From Ideonella alba (GTDB lineage: Bacteria; Pseudomonadota; Gammaproteobacteria; Burkholderiales; Burkholderiaceae_C): a DNA stretch of 64,000 bases. The translations under genes and the position numbers were made by a program. The stretch lies in contig NZ_JAGQDF010000002.1 in assembly GCF_018069875.1 (NCBI RefSeq), positions 464,608 through 528,607 of the forward strand, given 5' to 3'. Below are positions 55,562 through 64,000 of this stretch, in pieces (the first letter of the stretch is position 1; each line of letters starts with the position of its first letter). Under the pieces are notes generated by a model that was not told where the DNA came from, ran no database searches, and saw only the letters and a list, made by a program, of their open reading frames with translations.

Positions 55562-56377
55562 TTACCTCCCGCCGAAGATGCGCTTGAAGAAACCGGGCTT
55601 GGCCGCTTCGGTGAAGCGCATCGGGTGCGTTTCACCCAGGAAACGGCCCACCACGTCGCCATAGGCTTCGGCCACCTCCGTGCCCTTCAGGTGGATCGCC
55701 GGCAGGCCCTGGTTGGAGGCGTCCAGCACGTTCTCGCTCTCGGGGATCACGCCGATCAGCTCGATGCGCAGGATCTCGCGGATGTCGTCGATCGACAGCA
55801 TCTGGCCGGTGTCCACGCGGTTCGGGTTGTAGCGCGTGATCAGCAGGTGTTCCTTGACCGGCTCGCGGCCCTCGATGGCGCGGCGCGTCTTGCTGGCCAG
55901 GATGCCCAGGATGCGGTCGGAGTCGCGCACCGACGAGACCTCGGGGTTGGTCACCACCAGCGCCTCGTCGGCGAAGTGCATGGCCATCAGCGCGCCGGTC
56001 TCGATGCCCGCGGGCGAGTCGCAGACGATGTACTCGAAGCCCATGGCGGCCAGGTCGTTGAGCACCTTCTCGACGCCTTCAACCGTCAGCGCGTCCTTGT
56101 CGCGCGTCTGCGAGGCGGCCAGCACGAACAGCTGCTCGCACTGCTTGTCCTTGATCAGCGCCTGGTTGAGGTTGGCCTCGCCGTGGATCACGTTGATCAG
56201 GTCGTAGACCACGCGGCGCTCGCAGCCCATGATCAGGTCGAGGTTGCGCAGGCCGACGTCGAAGTCGATCACGGCGGTCTTGTGGCCGCGCAGCGCGAGG
56301 CCGGAGGCGAAGCTGGCGCTGGTGGTGGTCTTGCCGACCCCACCCTTGCCGGAGGTCACCACGACGATCTTGGTCAT
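55562..56377 (-). CDS. minD: Septum-site determining ATPase MinD
   Basis: A 271-aa deviant Walker A ATPase ([16 protein letters not shown]) with a C-terminal amphipathic membrane helix ([10 protein letters not shown]). It recruits MinC to the membrane and positions division at midcell. Central gene of the operon. Confidence 0.98.
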   Translation of the reverse strand: MTKIVVVTSGKGGVGKTTTSASFASGLALRGHKTAVIDFDVGLRNLDLIMGCERRVVYDLINVIHGEANLNQALIKDKQCEQLFVLAASQTRDKDALTVEGVEKVLNDLAAMGFEYIVCDSPAGIETGALMAMHFADEALVVTNPEVSSVRDSDRILGILASKTRRAIEGREPVKEHLLITRYNPNRVDTGQMLSIDDIREILRIELIGVIPESENVLDASNQGLPAIHLKGTEVAEAYGDVVGRFLGETHPMRFTEAAKPGFFKRIFGGR

Positions 56378-56411
56378 CGCTCTTCGTCCTTTCAGGAGAT
56401 GCGTTGGGAAA

Positions 56412-57188
56412 TCAGAACTTCAGGGGCTCGATGCGCAGCGACTCGCCCTCCAGGCGCACCTGGGCGGGTTTGCCGGCCACCTCGGGCGGCAGGTCGGCGT
56501 CGAAATTGCGCCAGATGCCGGCCACCGAGACCAGCTGGGGCTCCATCTGCGCGGCGAAGACACGCGCACCGGTGTCGCCACGCGCACCCGCGATCGCGCG
56601 GCCGCGCAGCGGGGCGTAGACATGGATGCTGCCGTCGGCAATCACCTCGGCGCCGAAACTCACCACCGCCAGCACGATTAGGTCGCCGCCGCGGGCATAG
56701 ACCTGCTGGCCGGAGCGCAGCGGCTTGTCGATGATCAGCGCCGGCACCGGCGCAGGTTCGGGCAGCACAGCGGGCGGCGGGGCCGCGGCTTCGGGCGCGG
56801 CAACAGGGGCGGCAACGGGCGCGGGGGCCGGCGCAGCGACCGCGGCGCGCGGCGTGGCGGGGGGGGCCGCCTCGAACAGGCCGGCGGCCACGGCCGCGGC
56901 GGTCTGGGCCGCATCGCCGCCGCGCACCGCCACCAGGCGCAGGCCGTGGCGAGCGAGCAGCCCGGTCAGCACGTGGATGTCGGGCGCAGCCGAGCCGGCC
57001 GGCAGGGCCGACAGGTCCAGGCAGGCCGGTTCGTTGTCGAAGGCGCCGGGGCCATCGCCCACCAGCGCCGACAGCGCCGCGTCGAGTTCATCCAGGTCGA
57101 GGGTCTTCAGCGGCAGCGCCAGCAGGTCCAGCGTGGCGCTCTTGAGCTCAAGCGCCACCGCGGCGCCGGCCCGGGAGGAAACGGCCAT
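56412..57188 (-). CDS. minC: Septum-site determining inhibitor MinC
   Basis: A 258-aa FtsZ inhibitor. N-terminal MinC_N domain ([22 protein letters not shown] region), a long Ala/Pro-rich linker (about 115-150), and the C-terminal beta-helix ([42 protein letters not shown] region) that binds MinD. First gene of minCDE. Confidence 0.96.
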   Translation of the reverse strand: MAVSSRAGAAVALELKSATLDLLALPLKTLDLDELDAALSALVGDGPGAFDNEPACLDLSALPAGSAAPDIHVLTGLLARHGLRLVAVRGGDAAQTAAAVAAGLFEAAPPATPRAAVAAPAPAPVAAPVAAPEAAAPPPAVLPEPAPVPALIIDKPLRSGQQVYARGGDLIVLAVVSFGAEVIADGSIHVYAPLRGRAIAGARGDTGARVFAAQMEPQLVSVAGIWRNFDADLPPEVAGKPAQVRLEGESLRIEPLKF

Positions 57189-57238
57189 GAATCGTCAGCC
57201 GGTGCTGCCAGGGCACCGCAGGGAGAAAACCGGCGATT

Positions 57239-58213
57239 CTACCGGGGGGCGACAGCCGCCTCGTGACCACCGGTGAGCGGAAACCACTGCGCCAGCGCCT
57301 GGCCGAAGTGGCGGCCGTCGTTGTGGGCCCGCAGCGCCTGGTAGGCCTGCTCGGCCTGCGGATAACGCCGTCGCAGGAAGTTCAGCCACTGCTTGATGCG
57401 CCCGGCGCGGTGGCGCGGCTCCACCCGCTGCGACACCTGTGCCCAGTAATGGTGCAACAACTCGCCCAGCGTGGCGTTGTCCAGCAGCGCGCCGCTGCCC
57501 TGCGCCAGACGCAGCGCCAGCGACGGGTCCGCCACCTGGCCGCGTCCGATCATCAGGGCATGGCAGCCCGACGCCGCGCGGCAGGCCTGCGCGTCCTCGA
57601 CGCTCCAGATCTCGCCGTTGGCGACCAGCGGCACCGTCACGGCCGCGCGCAGGTCGGCGATGCGCGACCAGTGCGCCGGCGGCCGGTAGCCCTGGGCGCG
57701 GGTGCGCGCATGCACGACGATTTCGGCCGCGCCGCCATCGGCCAGGGCCTGCGCACATTCGACAGCACGTGCGTCGTCGTCGGTGCCCAGGCGCATCTTG
57801 GCCGACACCGGGATGTGCGCCGGCACGGCCCGCCGCACCGCGGCAACGATGCGGGTCAGGCCTTCGGGATCGTCCAGCAGCATCGCGCCGCCGCCGTGGC
57901 GGTTGACCACCTTGGCCGGGCAGCCGAAGTTCAGATCGATCCCCGGCGGGTTCAGCGTGGCCAGCACCGCGGCGTTGTCGGCCAGGCAGGCGGGGTCCGA
58001 GCCCAGCAACTGGGGCCGCACCGGCACGCCCGAGCGGGTGCGCCCGCCTCGGCCCAGCTCGGGGCAGATGCGCAGGAACACGCGGGCCGGCAGGACCTGG
58101 TCGGTCACGCGGATGAACTCGCTGACGCAACGGTCGATGCCGGGCACCCGGGTCAGCACCTCGCGCAGGTCGTGGTCGAGCAGCCCCTCCATCGGGGCCA
58201 GCAGAATCGTCAT
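57239..58213 (-). CDS. dusC: tRNA-dihydrouridine(16) synthase DusC
   Basis: A 324-aa flavoprotein reducing U16 in tRNA. LLAPMEGLLDHDLREVL (FMN site), DLNFGCPAKVVNRHGGGAMLL with the catalytic Cys, and ANGEIWSVEDAQACR are typical; the N-terminal MEG variant points to DusC. Confidence 0.94.
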   Translation of the reverse strand: MTILLAPMEGLLDHDLREVLTRVPGIDRCVSEFIRVTDQVLPARVFLRICPELGRGGRTRSGVPVRPQLLGSDPACLADNAAVLATLNPPGIDLNFGCPAKVVNRHGGGAMLLDDPEGLTRIVAAVRRAVPAHIPVSAKMRLGTDDDARAVECAQALADGGAAEIVVHARTRAQGYRPPAHWSRIADLRAAVTVPLVANGEIWSVEDAQACRAASGCHALMIGRGQVADPSLALRLAQGSGALLDNATLGELLHHYWAQVSQRVEPRHRAGRIKQWLNFLRRRYPQAEQAYQALRAHNDGRHFGQALAQWFPLTGGHEAAVAPR

Positions 58214-58229
58214 GGGGCCGAACGATAGC

Positions 58230-59753
58230 CTAGGGCCTGCTCACACGACCGGAAGGGAGGGCGGCAGGCCCCAGGCGCTCCTGCAGCAGTTCGTCGCGCC
58301 AGGCGCGCAGCCGTTCCAGCGTGGCCTCGTCGGGCCGCAGGCCCCCGGGGCGCGGTGCATCGGCGTACAGCAGGCCCATCACCTGGCCGTCGCGGCGCAT
58401 CGGCAGCACCAGCAGGCTGCGCGCGCCGATGCGGCTGCGCCACCAGTGCGGCAGGAAGCGCGCGATCGCCGGATCGGTGGCGTCGGCGATGCAGGTGTCG
58501 GCGCCGCGGCGGCACAGCAGCGAGAACAGGTCCTGGTCGTCGTCGGGCGGCACCAGGAAGTGGCTGTGGCCAGGCTCGATCCCCTCGGCCAGGCCCAGCT
58601 CGCCCACCAGCTCGCCGGCGCGGCCGCGGCGCCAGCACAGCACGGCACGCTGGGCACCGGTCAGGCGCAGCAGGCCCAGCAGCACGCGACGGGGCAAGGG
58701 GTCGGCCGGTGCGGGCGCGGGCGCGGGCGCGGAGATCGGCGGCGCCGGTGGCCGGATCAGCACGGGCAGCGCATCGACAGCCTCGGCAGTGGCCCGCTGG
58801 CGAGGCAGCGCTGCCGCCGGCAGGCCCAGCTGTTCGCACAGCGGCGCCACCGCCGGGCGCACGCGCTGCAGTGCCGCCGCCATGCTGGCCGCGTCGTGCG
58901 CGGTGGCGGCGCCGAAGCGCTCGGCCTGGGCGGCCAGCGCCTCGTCGTGCCGGGTGGGGGGCTGGTAGAGCAACACATCGGTCAGCTCATTGGCCAGCCA
59001 GCCCATGCAGCGCAGTTGCTCGGTGCGCGAGTGCGGGTAGTGGCGCGGCGGCGCGTCGCCATGGCCGATCGCGCGCCGCAGCGACGGCGGCCAGCCCCAG
59101 CGCTCGGCGACCGCCTGCCCGAGGCGGTGGTAGTCGGTGCCCAGCAGGCGGCGGGCCACCAAGGCCTCGGTCTCGGGGGACCCATCGGCCGTGGCCTGCT
59201 GCACCGCCAAGGCCTCCTCGGGCAGGTGCATGGCGGCCACCAGCCGCCCCAGGTTGCGCAGCACCGCGATCAGCGTGCCGTCTTCGGCCTGGCTGTGGGC
59301 CAGTTCATGGGCCATCTGGCCGGCCAGCAGCGCGCGCAGAAAAGGCTCGCGCAGCGCCAGACCCGGCACCGAGCTGCGCAGCGAATCGACCAGCCGGGCG
59401 GTCAGCGCCAGGCGCCCCACCTCGATGAAGCCCATCACGGCGATGGCCCGCTCCAGCGTGTCGATCTCGCCCGCACCCACCGAGCCGTAATGCGCCGAGT
59501 TGGCCATGCGCAGCACGCGCGCCGACAGGCCGACGTCCTGCACCAAGGCCTCGGTCAGGTGCTGCAGCCGCGCCTTCTCCGAGCGGGCCACGCGGCGCAC
59601 CCCCGACAGGGCCTGGCCCAGCGAGGGAAAGTCAGGCTGGCGCGAGACCCTGTCGAGCAGCCGCGCCAGTGTCTCGTCACCCGCGGTGATCGAGTCTTCG
59701 GGGGCTGGCGGGGTCACCGGCCCCAGCTCGCTGAAATCGGTCTGTGCGCTCAT
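58230..59753 (-). CDS. HDOD protein with C-terminal GAF-like domain
   Basis: A 507-aa protein. The HDOD domain spans about 40-240 (LVQDVGLSARVLRMANSAHYG, DTLERAIAVMGFIEVGRL). A Pro/Ala linker at about 345-365 leads to a GAF-like sensor (LLGLLRLTGAQRAVLCW...LLVLPMRRDGQVMGLLYAD). Second HDOD protein in this window; role in signalling inferred. Confidence 0.87.
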   Translation of the reverse strand: MSAQTDFSELGPVTPPAPEDSITAGDETLARLLDRVSRQPDFPSLGQALSGVRRVARSEKARLQHLTEALVQDVGLSARVLRMANSAHYGSVGAGEIDTLERAIAVMGFIEVGRLALTARLVDSLRSSVPGLALREPFLRALLAGQMAHELAHSQAEDGTLIAVLRNLGRLVAAMHLPEEALAVQQATADGSPETEALVARRLLGTDYHRLGQAVAERWGWPPSLRRAIGHGDAPPRHYPHSRTEQLRCMGWLANELTDVLLYQPPTRHDEALAAQAERFGAATAHDAASMAAALQRVRPAVAPLCEQLGLPAAALPRQRATAEAVDALPVLIRPPAPPISAPAPAPAPADPLPRRVLLGLLRLTGAQRAVLCWRRGRAGELVGELGLAEGIEPGHSHFLVPPDDDQDLFSLLCRRGADTCIADATDPAIARFLPHWWRSRIGARSLLVLPMRRDGQVMGLLYADAPRPGGLRPDEATLERLRAWRDELLQERLGPAALPSGRVSRP

Positions 59754-59850
59754 GCCGTGGTGTGCTGCCCCGATTGGAACAGGCCCGTCGGCGGCGCGCC
59801 AGCGCCATGGTCCGCGGATCAGCGGCCGCTCAGGCCGCCAGATCAGGCGC

Positions 59851-60432
59851 TCAGTCGCGCAGGTCGCCGGCCAGGCTGGCCAGCGTCTCGGCCGGGATGG
59901 CCAGGTGGGCCGGGTAGTTGGTGTGGTCGCAGCCCAGGCGCACCTGGGCGCCTGAGCGCACGGCCTGGCGTGCGGCGGCGGGCAGCTCGAAACGCACGAA
60001 ATGCACCGACGAGGTCTTCTCGGCGGTTTCGCGATCCAGGTCCTCGTCGGCGATGGCGTACACGCGGGCATGGCCTTCGACCTCGACAAACAGCCGGTCC
60101 TCGACACCGATCAGCCGCGCCAGCTCGCGCCGCCGCTCGTGCACGTCGGGGTACTCCAGCAGCAACGTGGCCTTCCAGTTGCGGCCATCGGGCACCAGCG
60201 GGGCGTAGGCGTCGATCTCGGCCTGCACGCCCTCGTCCTCGAAGATCTTCTCGATGTGCAGCATCTCCTGGATCTGGCGGCGGATGGTCTGCTCGTCCTC
60301 GAACTGCAGCGTCATGTGCTCGCCCAGGCTGATGCTGCGCAGGCGGCGGTGGGCGATGGCCTCGGCGCGCAAGGTCTTGCGCTGGCGGGCATAGGCTTCC
60401 AGGGTCAGCAGGCTGTCGCGGGTGATGCTCAT
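59851..60432 (-). CDS. DUF3501 family protein
   Basis: A 193-aa DUF3501 protein (LTLEAYARQRKTLRAE, LEYPDVHERRRELARLIGVED). It is regularly found beside rubrerythrin and a CCG-domain Fe-S protein, as here, so it likely works with them in oxidative-stress or redox chemistry. Molecular function unknown. It lies 12 bp downstream of the Fe-S protein. Confidence 0.9.
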   Translation of the reverse strand: MSITRDSLLTLEAYARQRKTLRAEAIAHRRLRSISLGEHMTLQFEDEQTIRRQIQEMLHIEKIFEDEGVQAEIDAYAPLVPDGRNWKATLLLEYPDVHERRRELARLIGVEDRLFVEVEGHARVYAIADEDLDRETAEKTSSVHFVRFELPAAARQAVRSGAQVRLGCDHTNYPAHLAIPAETLASLAGDLRD

Positions 60433-60444
60433 GGGTGATGCGGG

Positions 60445-61794
60445 TCAGAGTCCGTAGGCGGTGCGCAGCAGCGTCAGCGGATGCTGCAGCGCTTTCGGCG
60501 GCGTGCCGGCCTGGGTCATGCCCTGGGCGATGTGGTGGCCGGCCAGCGCACAGTCGCTGGCGATGACATCGGGCTCGTCCTTGGCCATCGCCTTGAAGAC
60601 CGGCTTGCCGATCTTCATCGCCATCGGGTGGAAGGCTGTCTTGACGCCATAGGTGCCGGCGTGGCCGGAGCAGCGCTCGACCGTGTTCAGCTGCACCGTG
60701 ACCGACTGGCCGATGAGCTTGAACATCTCCTCGGTCTTGCGGCCGATGTTCTGCACCCGGCCGTGGCAGGGGATGTGGTAGCTGACCTTGCCCAGCGCCT
60801 GCTTGAAGTCGGTCTTCAGCAGGCCGTCCTTGTGGCGCGCCACCAGGTACTCGAAGGGGTCGAACATGGCGGCCTTCACCGCCTGCACGTCCTCGTCCTC
60901 GGGGAACAACAGCGGCAGCTCCTGCTTGAACATCAGCGTGCAGCTGGGGATGGCGCTGACGATCGCCCAGCCCTCGCGGGCGTATCGGGCGAGCACCGGG
61001 ATGTTGGCGGCCTTGTGTTCGGCCACGCCCTGCAGGTCGCCCAGCTCCAGCTTGGGCATGCCGCAGCAGCGCTCCTTCTCGACCAGGGTCCAGGGAATGT
61101 CGTTGTGGTCCAGCACCTTCAGCAGGTCATGGCCGATGCCGGGCTCGTTGTAGTTGACGTAGCAGGTGGCGAAGACCGCCACCTTGCCCGGGGTGCGCTG
61201 ACCCCGGGTGACCACCTGCGCAGCGCCCTGGCTGGGCGCGCTCCAGCGCAGCCGGCTGCTGGCCAGCTCGGGCAGCCAGGCCTCGGGGTGCACGCCCAGG
61301 GTCTTGTCCAGCAGGCGACGCATCGACTGGGTGCGGTTGACGGCGTTGACCACCTGCACCACCACCGGGATCCCGGCAAACTGGCCGTGGGTGTCGGTGG
61401 AGGCCAGCAGGCGCTCGCCGCGGCCGACCTCGCCCTTCCTGAACTTGATCGCCTTGGCACGCAGCATCAGGTGCGGGAAGTCCAGGCCCCATTCGTGCGG
61501 CGGCACGTAGGGGCACTTGGTCATGTAGCAGAGGTCGCACAGGTAGCACTGGTCGACGACCTTGGCGTAGTCCTTGGCGTCCACGCCGTGCAGTTCGCCG
61601 TCGTCGGTGGCGTCGACCAGGTCGAACAGCGTGGGGAAGGACTGGCACAGGCTGACGCAGCGGCGGCAGCCGTGGCAGATGTCGAACACGCGCGCCATCT
61701 CGCGCTGGCAGTCGGCTTCGTCGTAGAACGAGTCCTCACGCCAGGGGACGGGGTGTCGGGTCGGCGCTTCGAGGTTGCCTTCGCGGGGGGGCAT
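60445..61794 (-). CDS. CCG-domain Fe-S oxidoreductase (HdrD/GlpC-like)
   Basis: A 449-aa protein. Two [4Fe-4S] ferredoxin motifs near the N-terminus (CHGCRRCVSLCQSFP and CYLCDLCYMTKCPY) and two CCG domains (KERCCGMPKLEL; ERCSGHAGTYG, a variant with Ser). It resembles GlpC/heterodisulfide reductase subunits and may pass electrons to the adjacent rubrerythrin. Start at 61794 fits the family. Confidence 0.9.
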   Translation of the reverse strand: MPPREGNLEAPTRHPVPWREDSFYDEADCQREMARVFDICHGCRRCVSLCQSFPTLFDLVDATDDGELHGVDAKDYAKVVDQCYLCDLCYMTKCPYVPPHEWGLDFPHLMLRAKAIKFRKGEVGRGERLLASTDTHGQFAGIPVVVQVVNAVNRTQSMRRLLDKTLGVHPEAWLPELASSRLRWSAPSQGAAQVVTRGQRTPGKVAVFATCYVNYNEPGIGHDLLKVLDHNDIPWTLVEKERCCGMPKLELGDLQGVAEHKAANIPVLARYAREGWAIVSAIPSCTLMFKQELPLLFPEDEDVQAVKAAMFDPFEYLVARHKDGLLKTDFKQALGKVSYHIPCHGRVQNIGRKTEEMFKLIGQSVTVQLNTVERCSGHAGTYGVKTAFHPMAMKIGKPVFKAMAKDEPDVIASDCALAGHHIAQGMTQAGTPPKALQHPLTLLRTAYGL

Positions 61795-61882
61795 GGCGGC
61801 TCCTGCGGCGTCAGGGAACGAACCGGCACGACAGGGCACGCCGGACACCCACGCCCGGCGGAAGCCCTGCGGGCGAGCGTGC

Positions 61883-62302
61883 TCAGTCCACCAGCTGGTC
61901 GAGCGCCTTCTGGTAGCGGTTGGCGTGCGAACGCTCGGCCTTGGCCAGGGTCTCGAACCAGTCGGCGATCTCGTCGAAGCCCTCGTCACGCGCGGTTTTC
62001 GCCATGCCCGGGTACATGTCGGTGTACTCGTGGGTTTCGCCGGCCACGGCGGCGGCCAGGTTCTGGCGCGTGGAGCCGATCGGCAGCCCGGTGGCCGGGT
62101 CGCCCACGGCCTCGAGGAATTCCAGGTGACCGTGCGCATGGCCGGTCTCGCCTTCGGCGGTGGAGCGGAACAGCGCCGCCACGTCGTTCTGGCCCTCGAC
62201 GTCGGCCTTGTTCGCGAAGTAGAGGTAGCGGCGGTTGGCCTGCGACTCGCCCGCGAAGGCGTCCTTGAGGTTCTGCTCGGTCTTCGATCCCTTCAAGCCC
62301 AT
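61883..62302 (-). CDS. Rubrerythrin-family diiron protein
   Basis: A 139-aa ferritin-like diiron protein with the helices [48 protein letters not shown] and [14 protein letters not shown], each supplying Glu or His ligands. There is no C-terminal rubredoxin domain. Probably a peroxide-reducing enzyme. First gene of the rubrerythrin / Fe-S / DUF3501 cluster. Confidence 0.93.
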   Translation of the reverse strand: MGLKGSKTEQNLKDAFAGESQANRRYLYFANKADVEGQNDVAALFRSTAEGETGHAHGHLEFLEAVGDPATGLPIGSTRQNLAAAVAGETHEYTDMYPGMAKTARDEGFDEIADWFETLAKAERSHANRYQKALDQLVD

Positions 62303-62460
62303 GTCTCGCTCCTGGTTGGTTGACGACTCGGCCCGGGGCCTGATGATCCCGCAGGCGCCAAACCAAGGTAGCACAGGCCCGTCGAATGGGGCCAATGCAT
62401 CCCGTCAATGCCGGGCATAGCGCCGCACTATGCTGGAGGGGGTTATCCCCAGGGCCTGGC

Positions 62461-63312
62461 TCAGCGCAGACCCAGCAGCCGCAGCGCCAGATCGTGGAGC
62501 CGACCGGCCGGGTCGGCCAGGTTGTGCAGGATGTCCAGGTGATGGTGGCGTGCCAGCGTCTCGCAGATGGGCACGCTGCTGGGGCCCCACTGGTCCCGGA
62601 TCAGGCGGTTCTGGCGGATGAATTCCTCGGATTCGTCGCCACCGGCCACCGCGTAAAGCGGCTTGCGCGGTCGCGGGTAGAAGGCCGGGCTCAGGCGCCA
62701 GGCGTCGCGCTCGCTCAGCTGCAGATCGCCGCGGATGAACGGCGCGTGGCGCAGTGGCTCCAGGTCGTACAGGCCCGAAATGCCCAGGGCGCCAGCCAGC
62801 GGCTGCGGCGGCAGCGCCGGATCGACGTCCTTCCAGCGGCAGCACAGCAGCATCGCCGCCAGGTGCGCGCCGGCCGAGTGCCCCACCAGGGCAATGCGGG
62901 TGGGATCGATGCCCAGCTCGCCTGCCCGAGCCACGATCCAGGCGATGACGCGGGTCATCTCCAGCGCGATGTCGGCGATCCCCACCCCGGGGCACAGGCT
63001 GTAGTTCGGCACCACCACATGCGCACCGTCGGCGACGAAGGACGGCGCGATGAAGCTGTGGTCGGACTTGTCCAGCGAGCGCCAGTAGCCTCCATGGATG
63101 AAGACCAGCACAGGCGCGTCACGGCGCTCGGTCAGGAAGAGGTCCAGCGTCTGCGAGGGGGCGTCGCCGTAGGCCAGATCATGCTGCCCGTCCAGCTGCT
63201 GCCGGGCCAGCGCCGAGGCCTGCCGCCAGCGCTCGAACAGCGCGGCGTGGTCGGGAATGCGGGCACGGTTGTTGTACTGCTGGTCCAGCCAGACGGGATC
63301 GAAGGCGTTCAA
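62461..63312 (-). CDS. Alpha/beta hydrolase (esterase/kynurenine formamidase-like)
   Basis: A 283-aa hydrolase with HGGYWR oxyanion motif, nucleophile GHSAGAH, and a C-terminal His in [13 protein letters not shown] start at 63312 is used because AGGAG lies 8 nt upstream; no in-frame ATG fits. It resembles the KynB-like/acetyl-esterase group, but the substrate is not determinable. Confidence 0.86.
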   Translation of the reverse strand: MNAFDPVWLDQQYNNRARIPDHAALFERWRQASALARQQLDGQHDLAYGDAPSQTLDLFLTERRDAPVLVFIHGGYWRSLDKSDHSFIAPSFVADGAHVVVPNYSLCPGVGIADIALEMTRVIAWIVARAGELGIDPTRIALVGHSAGAHLAAMLLCCRWKDVDPALPPQPLAGALGISGLYDLEPLRHAPFIRGDLQLSERDAWRLSPAFYPRPRKPLYAVAGGDESEEFIRQNRLIRDQWGPSSVPICETLARHHHLDILHNLADPAGRLHDLALRLLGLR

Positions 63313-63380
63313 ACGGCATCTCCTGCGGGTCGACCGGCGCGGTCGGGGCGATGGGCAATGCTATACTGCGCGCTGCTCAT

Positions 63381-63456
<76 letters not shown>

Positions 63457-63856
63457 TTGAGCCATCACACCCCCACCGGGCCCGCAGGGCGGGCCGGTCA
63501 CCGCAAGGGCTGCACCCCAGGGTCGCAGCCCTTTGTCATTTCCGGGCCCCGCGCCCGGTACTGGGGCAAGTCCGGAGGCCCGGCCCCGCACTGTCGATGT
63601 AGTATTGCTACTTCATTCATCGACAAGAAGCTGTAGTTTGCCTCCAGTCACCAAACTGACAAACTGGCAACCACTCGGCTCAGACCCAGGTACGCAACCT
63701 GCTTAAGCTATTCAAGGCGGTCACCGGCGCATTTCTATAGGGTGATTGCCTGTGCCGCCGACGCCCGGATGACGGCTATAGTGCCGGTTACCGGGGCTCA
63801 TGAGGCCCTTTTCAACGACAAGTACAGCACCCACACGGGGTGACTGGAGGAACCGA
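63457..63856. other. Intergenic region between tRNA-Ala and the tonB-like gene
   Basis: 400 bp without a gene. It contains the tRNA terminator (63505-63533), an inverted repeat GTCGATG / CATCGAC at 63593-63599 and 63618-63624 in an AT-rich pocket, and a TATAGT -10-like box at 63777-63782. No convincing Fur box was found. Confidence 0.5.
63505..63533 (+). terminator. Terminator after tRNA-Ala
   Basis: 9-bp stem AAGGGCTGC / GCAGCCCTT with an 11-nt loop, followed by TGTCATTT. Confidence 0.8.
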
Positions 63857-64000
63857 GTGGATTTCGCTGAATCGCAGCGCAGCCCCACCAAGCACCCGGT
63901 GGGTCTGATCGTCGTGGCGCTGATGCACGTGGTGGTCGGCTACGCGCTGGTCAACGGCCTGGCGCGCAAGATCGTCGAGGTGGTCAAGGCCCCGATCGAG
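63857..64000 (+). CDS. TonB-like energy transducer, N-terminal part
   Basis: Runs off the window; 48 codons are visible. GTG start with GGAGG 6 nt upstream. A short polar N-terminus is followed by a hydrophobic anchor (GLIVVALMHVVVGYALVNGL) and KAPIE, which is how betaproteobacterial TonB proteins begin. The periplasmic Pro-rich and C-terminal domains are outside the window, so the call is provisional. Confidence 0.75.
   Translation, partial: MDFAESQRSPTKHPVGLIVVALMHVVVGYALVNGLARKIVEVVKAPIE

Overview
This is a high-GC chromosomal window from a betaproteobacterium, most likely Burkholderiales and close to the Leptothrix/Sphaerotilus/Rubrivivax/Ideonella group. The evidence is the surE-pcm-nlpD-rlmD order, the EarP/EF-P(Arg32) pair, hupB followed by tRNA-Val and ppiD, the minCDE order, and GC-rich codon use throughout. 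It is not a closed replicon.

Layout. 169-11240: chromosomal backbone. Genes are a Bax-inhibitor-like membrane protein, a geranylgeranyl-reductase-type flavoprotein, the rlmD/nlpD/pcm/surE block (with no rpoS between nlpD and rlmD), a quinone oxidoreductase, a NarL-type two-component pair, an acyl-CoA thioesterase and aroQ. 11316-30597: a 19.26-kb integrative element in the 3' end of tRNA-His. A perfect 20-bp direct repeat lies at 11316-11335 and again in the tRNA at 30578-30597, and a tyrosine integrase reads away from the tRNA. 30581-64000: backbone again. It holds tRNA-His, ppiD, tRNA-Val, hupB, an EamA transporter, pgsA, a TonB-C-like lipoprotein, uvrC, earP-efp, a DUF3445 protein, mnmC, rpiA, a carbonic anhydrase, a PhnA/YjdM zinc ribbon, a beta-propeller protein, pyrD, ggt, two small secreted proteins, a hydrolase-LuxR fusion, a 3-oxoacid CoA-transferase pair, a PAS-LuxR regulator, dctA, a GlcG-like protein, two HDOD proteins, minCDE, dusC, a DUF3501/Fe-S/rubrerythrin cluster, an esterase, tRNA-Ala and the start of a tonB-like gene.

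The element is the interesting part and looks like a defence island. It carries two separate reverse-transcriptase modules. Each has a structured, inverted-repeat-bounded leader RNA region, then a ~50-aa basic/hydrophobic mini-protein behind the identical 12-nt ribosome-binding segment GAAAGGAATCGT, then an RT. The second also has an XRE-family HTH gene, and its RT has the retron NAxxH and VTG signatures, so it is read as a retron-type system with a small membrane-peptide candidate effector. The first RT is more divergent and unclassified. An ArdC-like antirestriction gene sits between them. Further right are an AlpA-like regulator with replication/winged-helix genes, a translationally coupled type III-like mod / DUF262-HNH / res operon whose Mod specificity region is clearly AT-richer, a 1-kb noncoding stretch with inverted and iteron-like repeats, a P-loop replication-type ATPase and the integrase. 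The reading is that the integrase, AlpA and ATPase genes serve the element's mobility and upkeep, while the RT modules and the restriction operon protect the host against phage.
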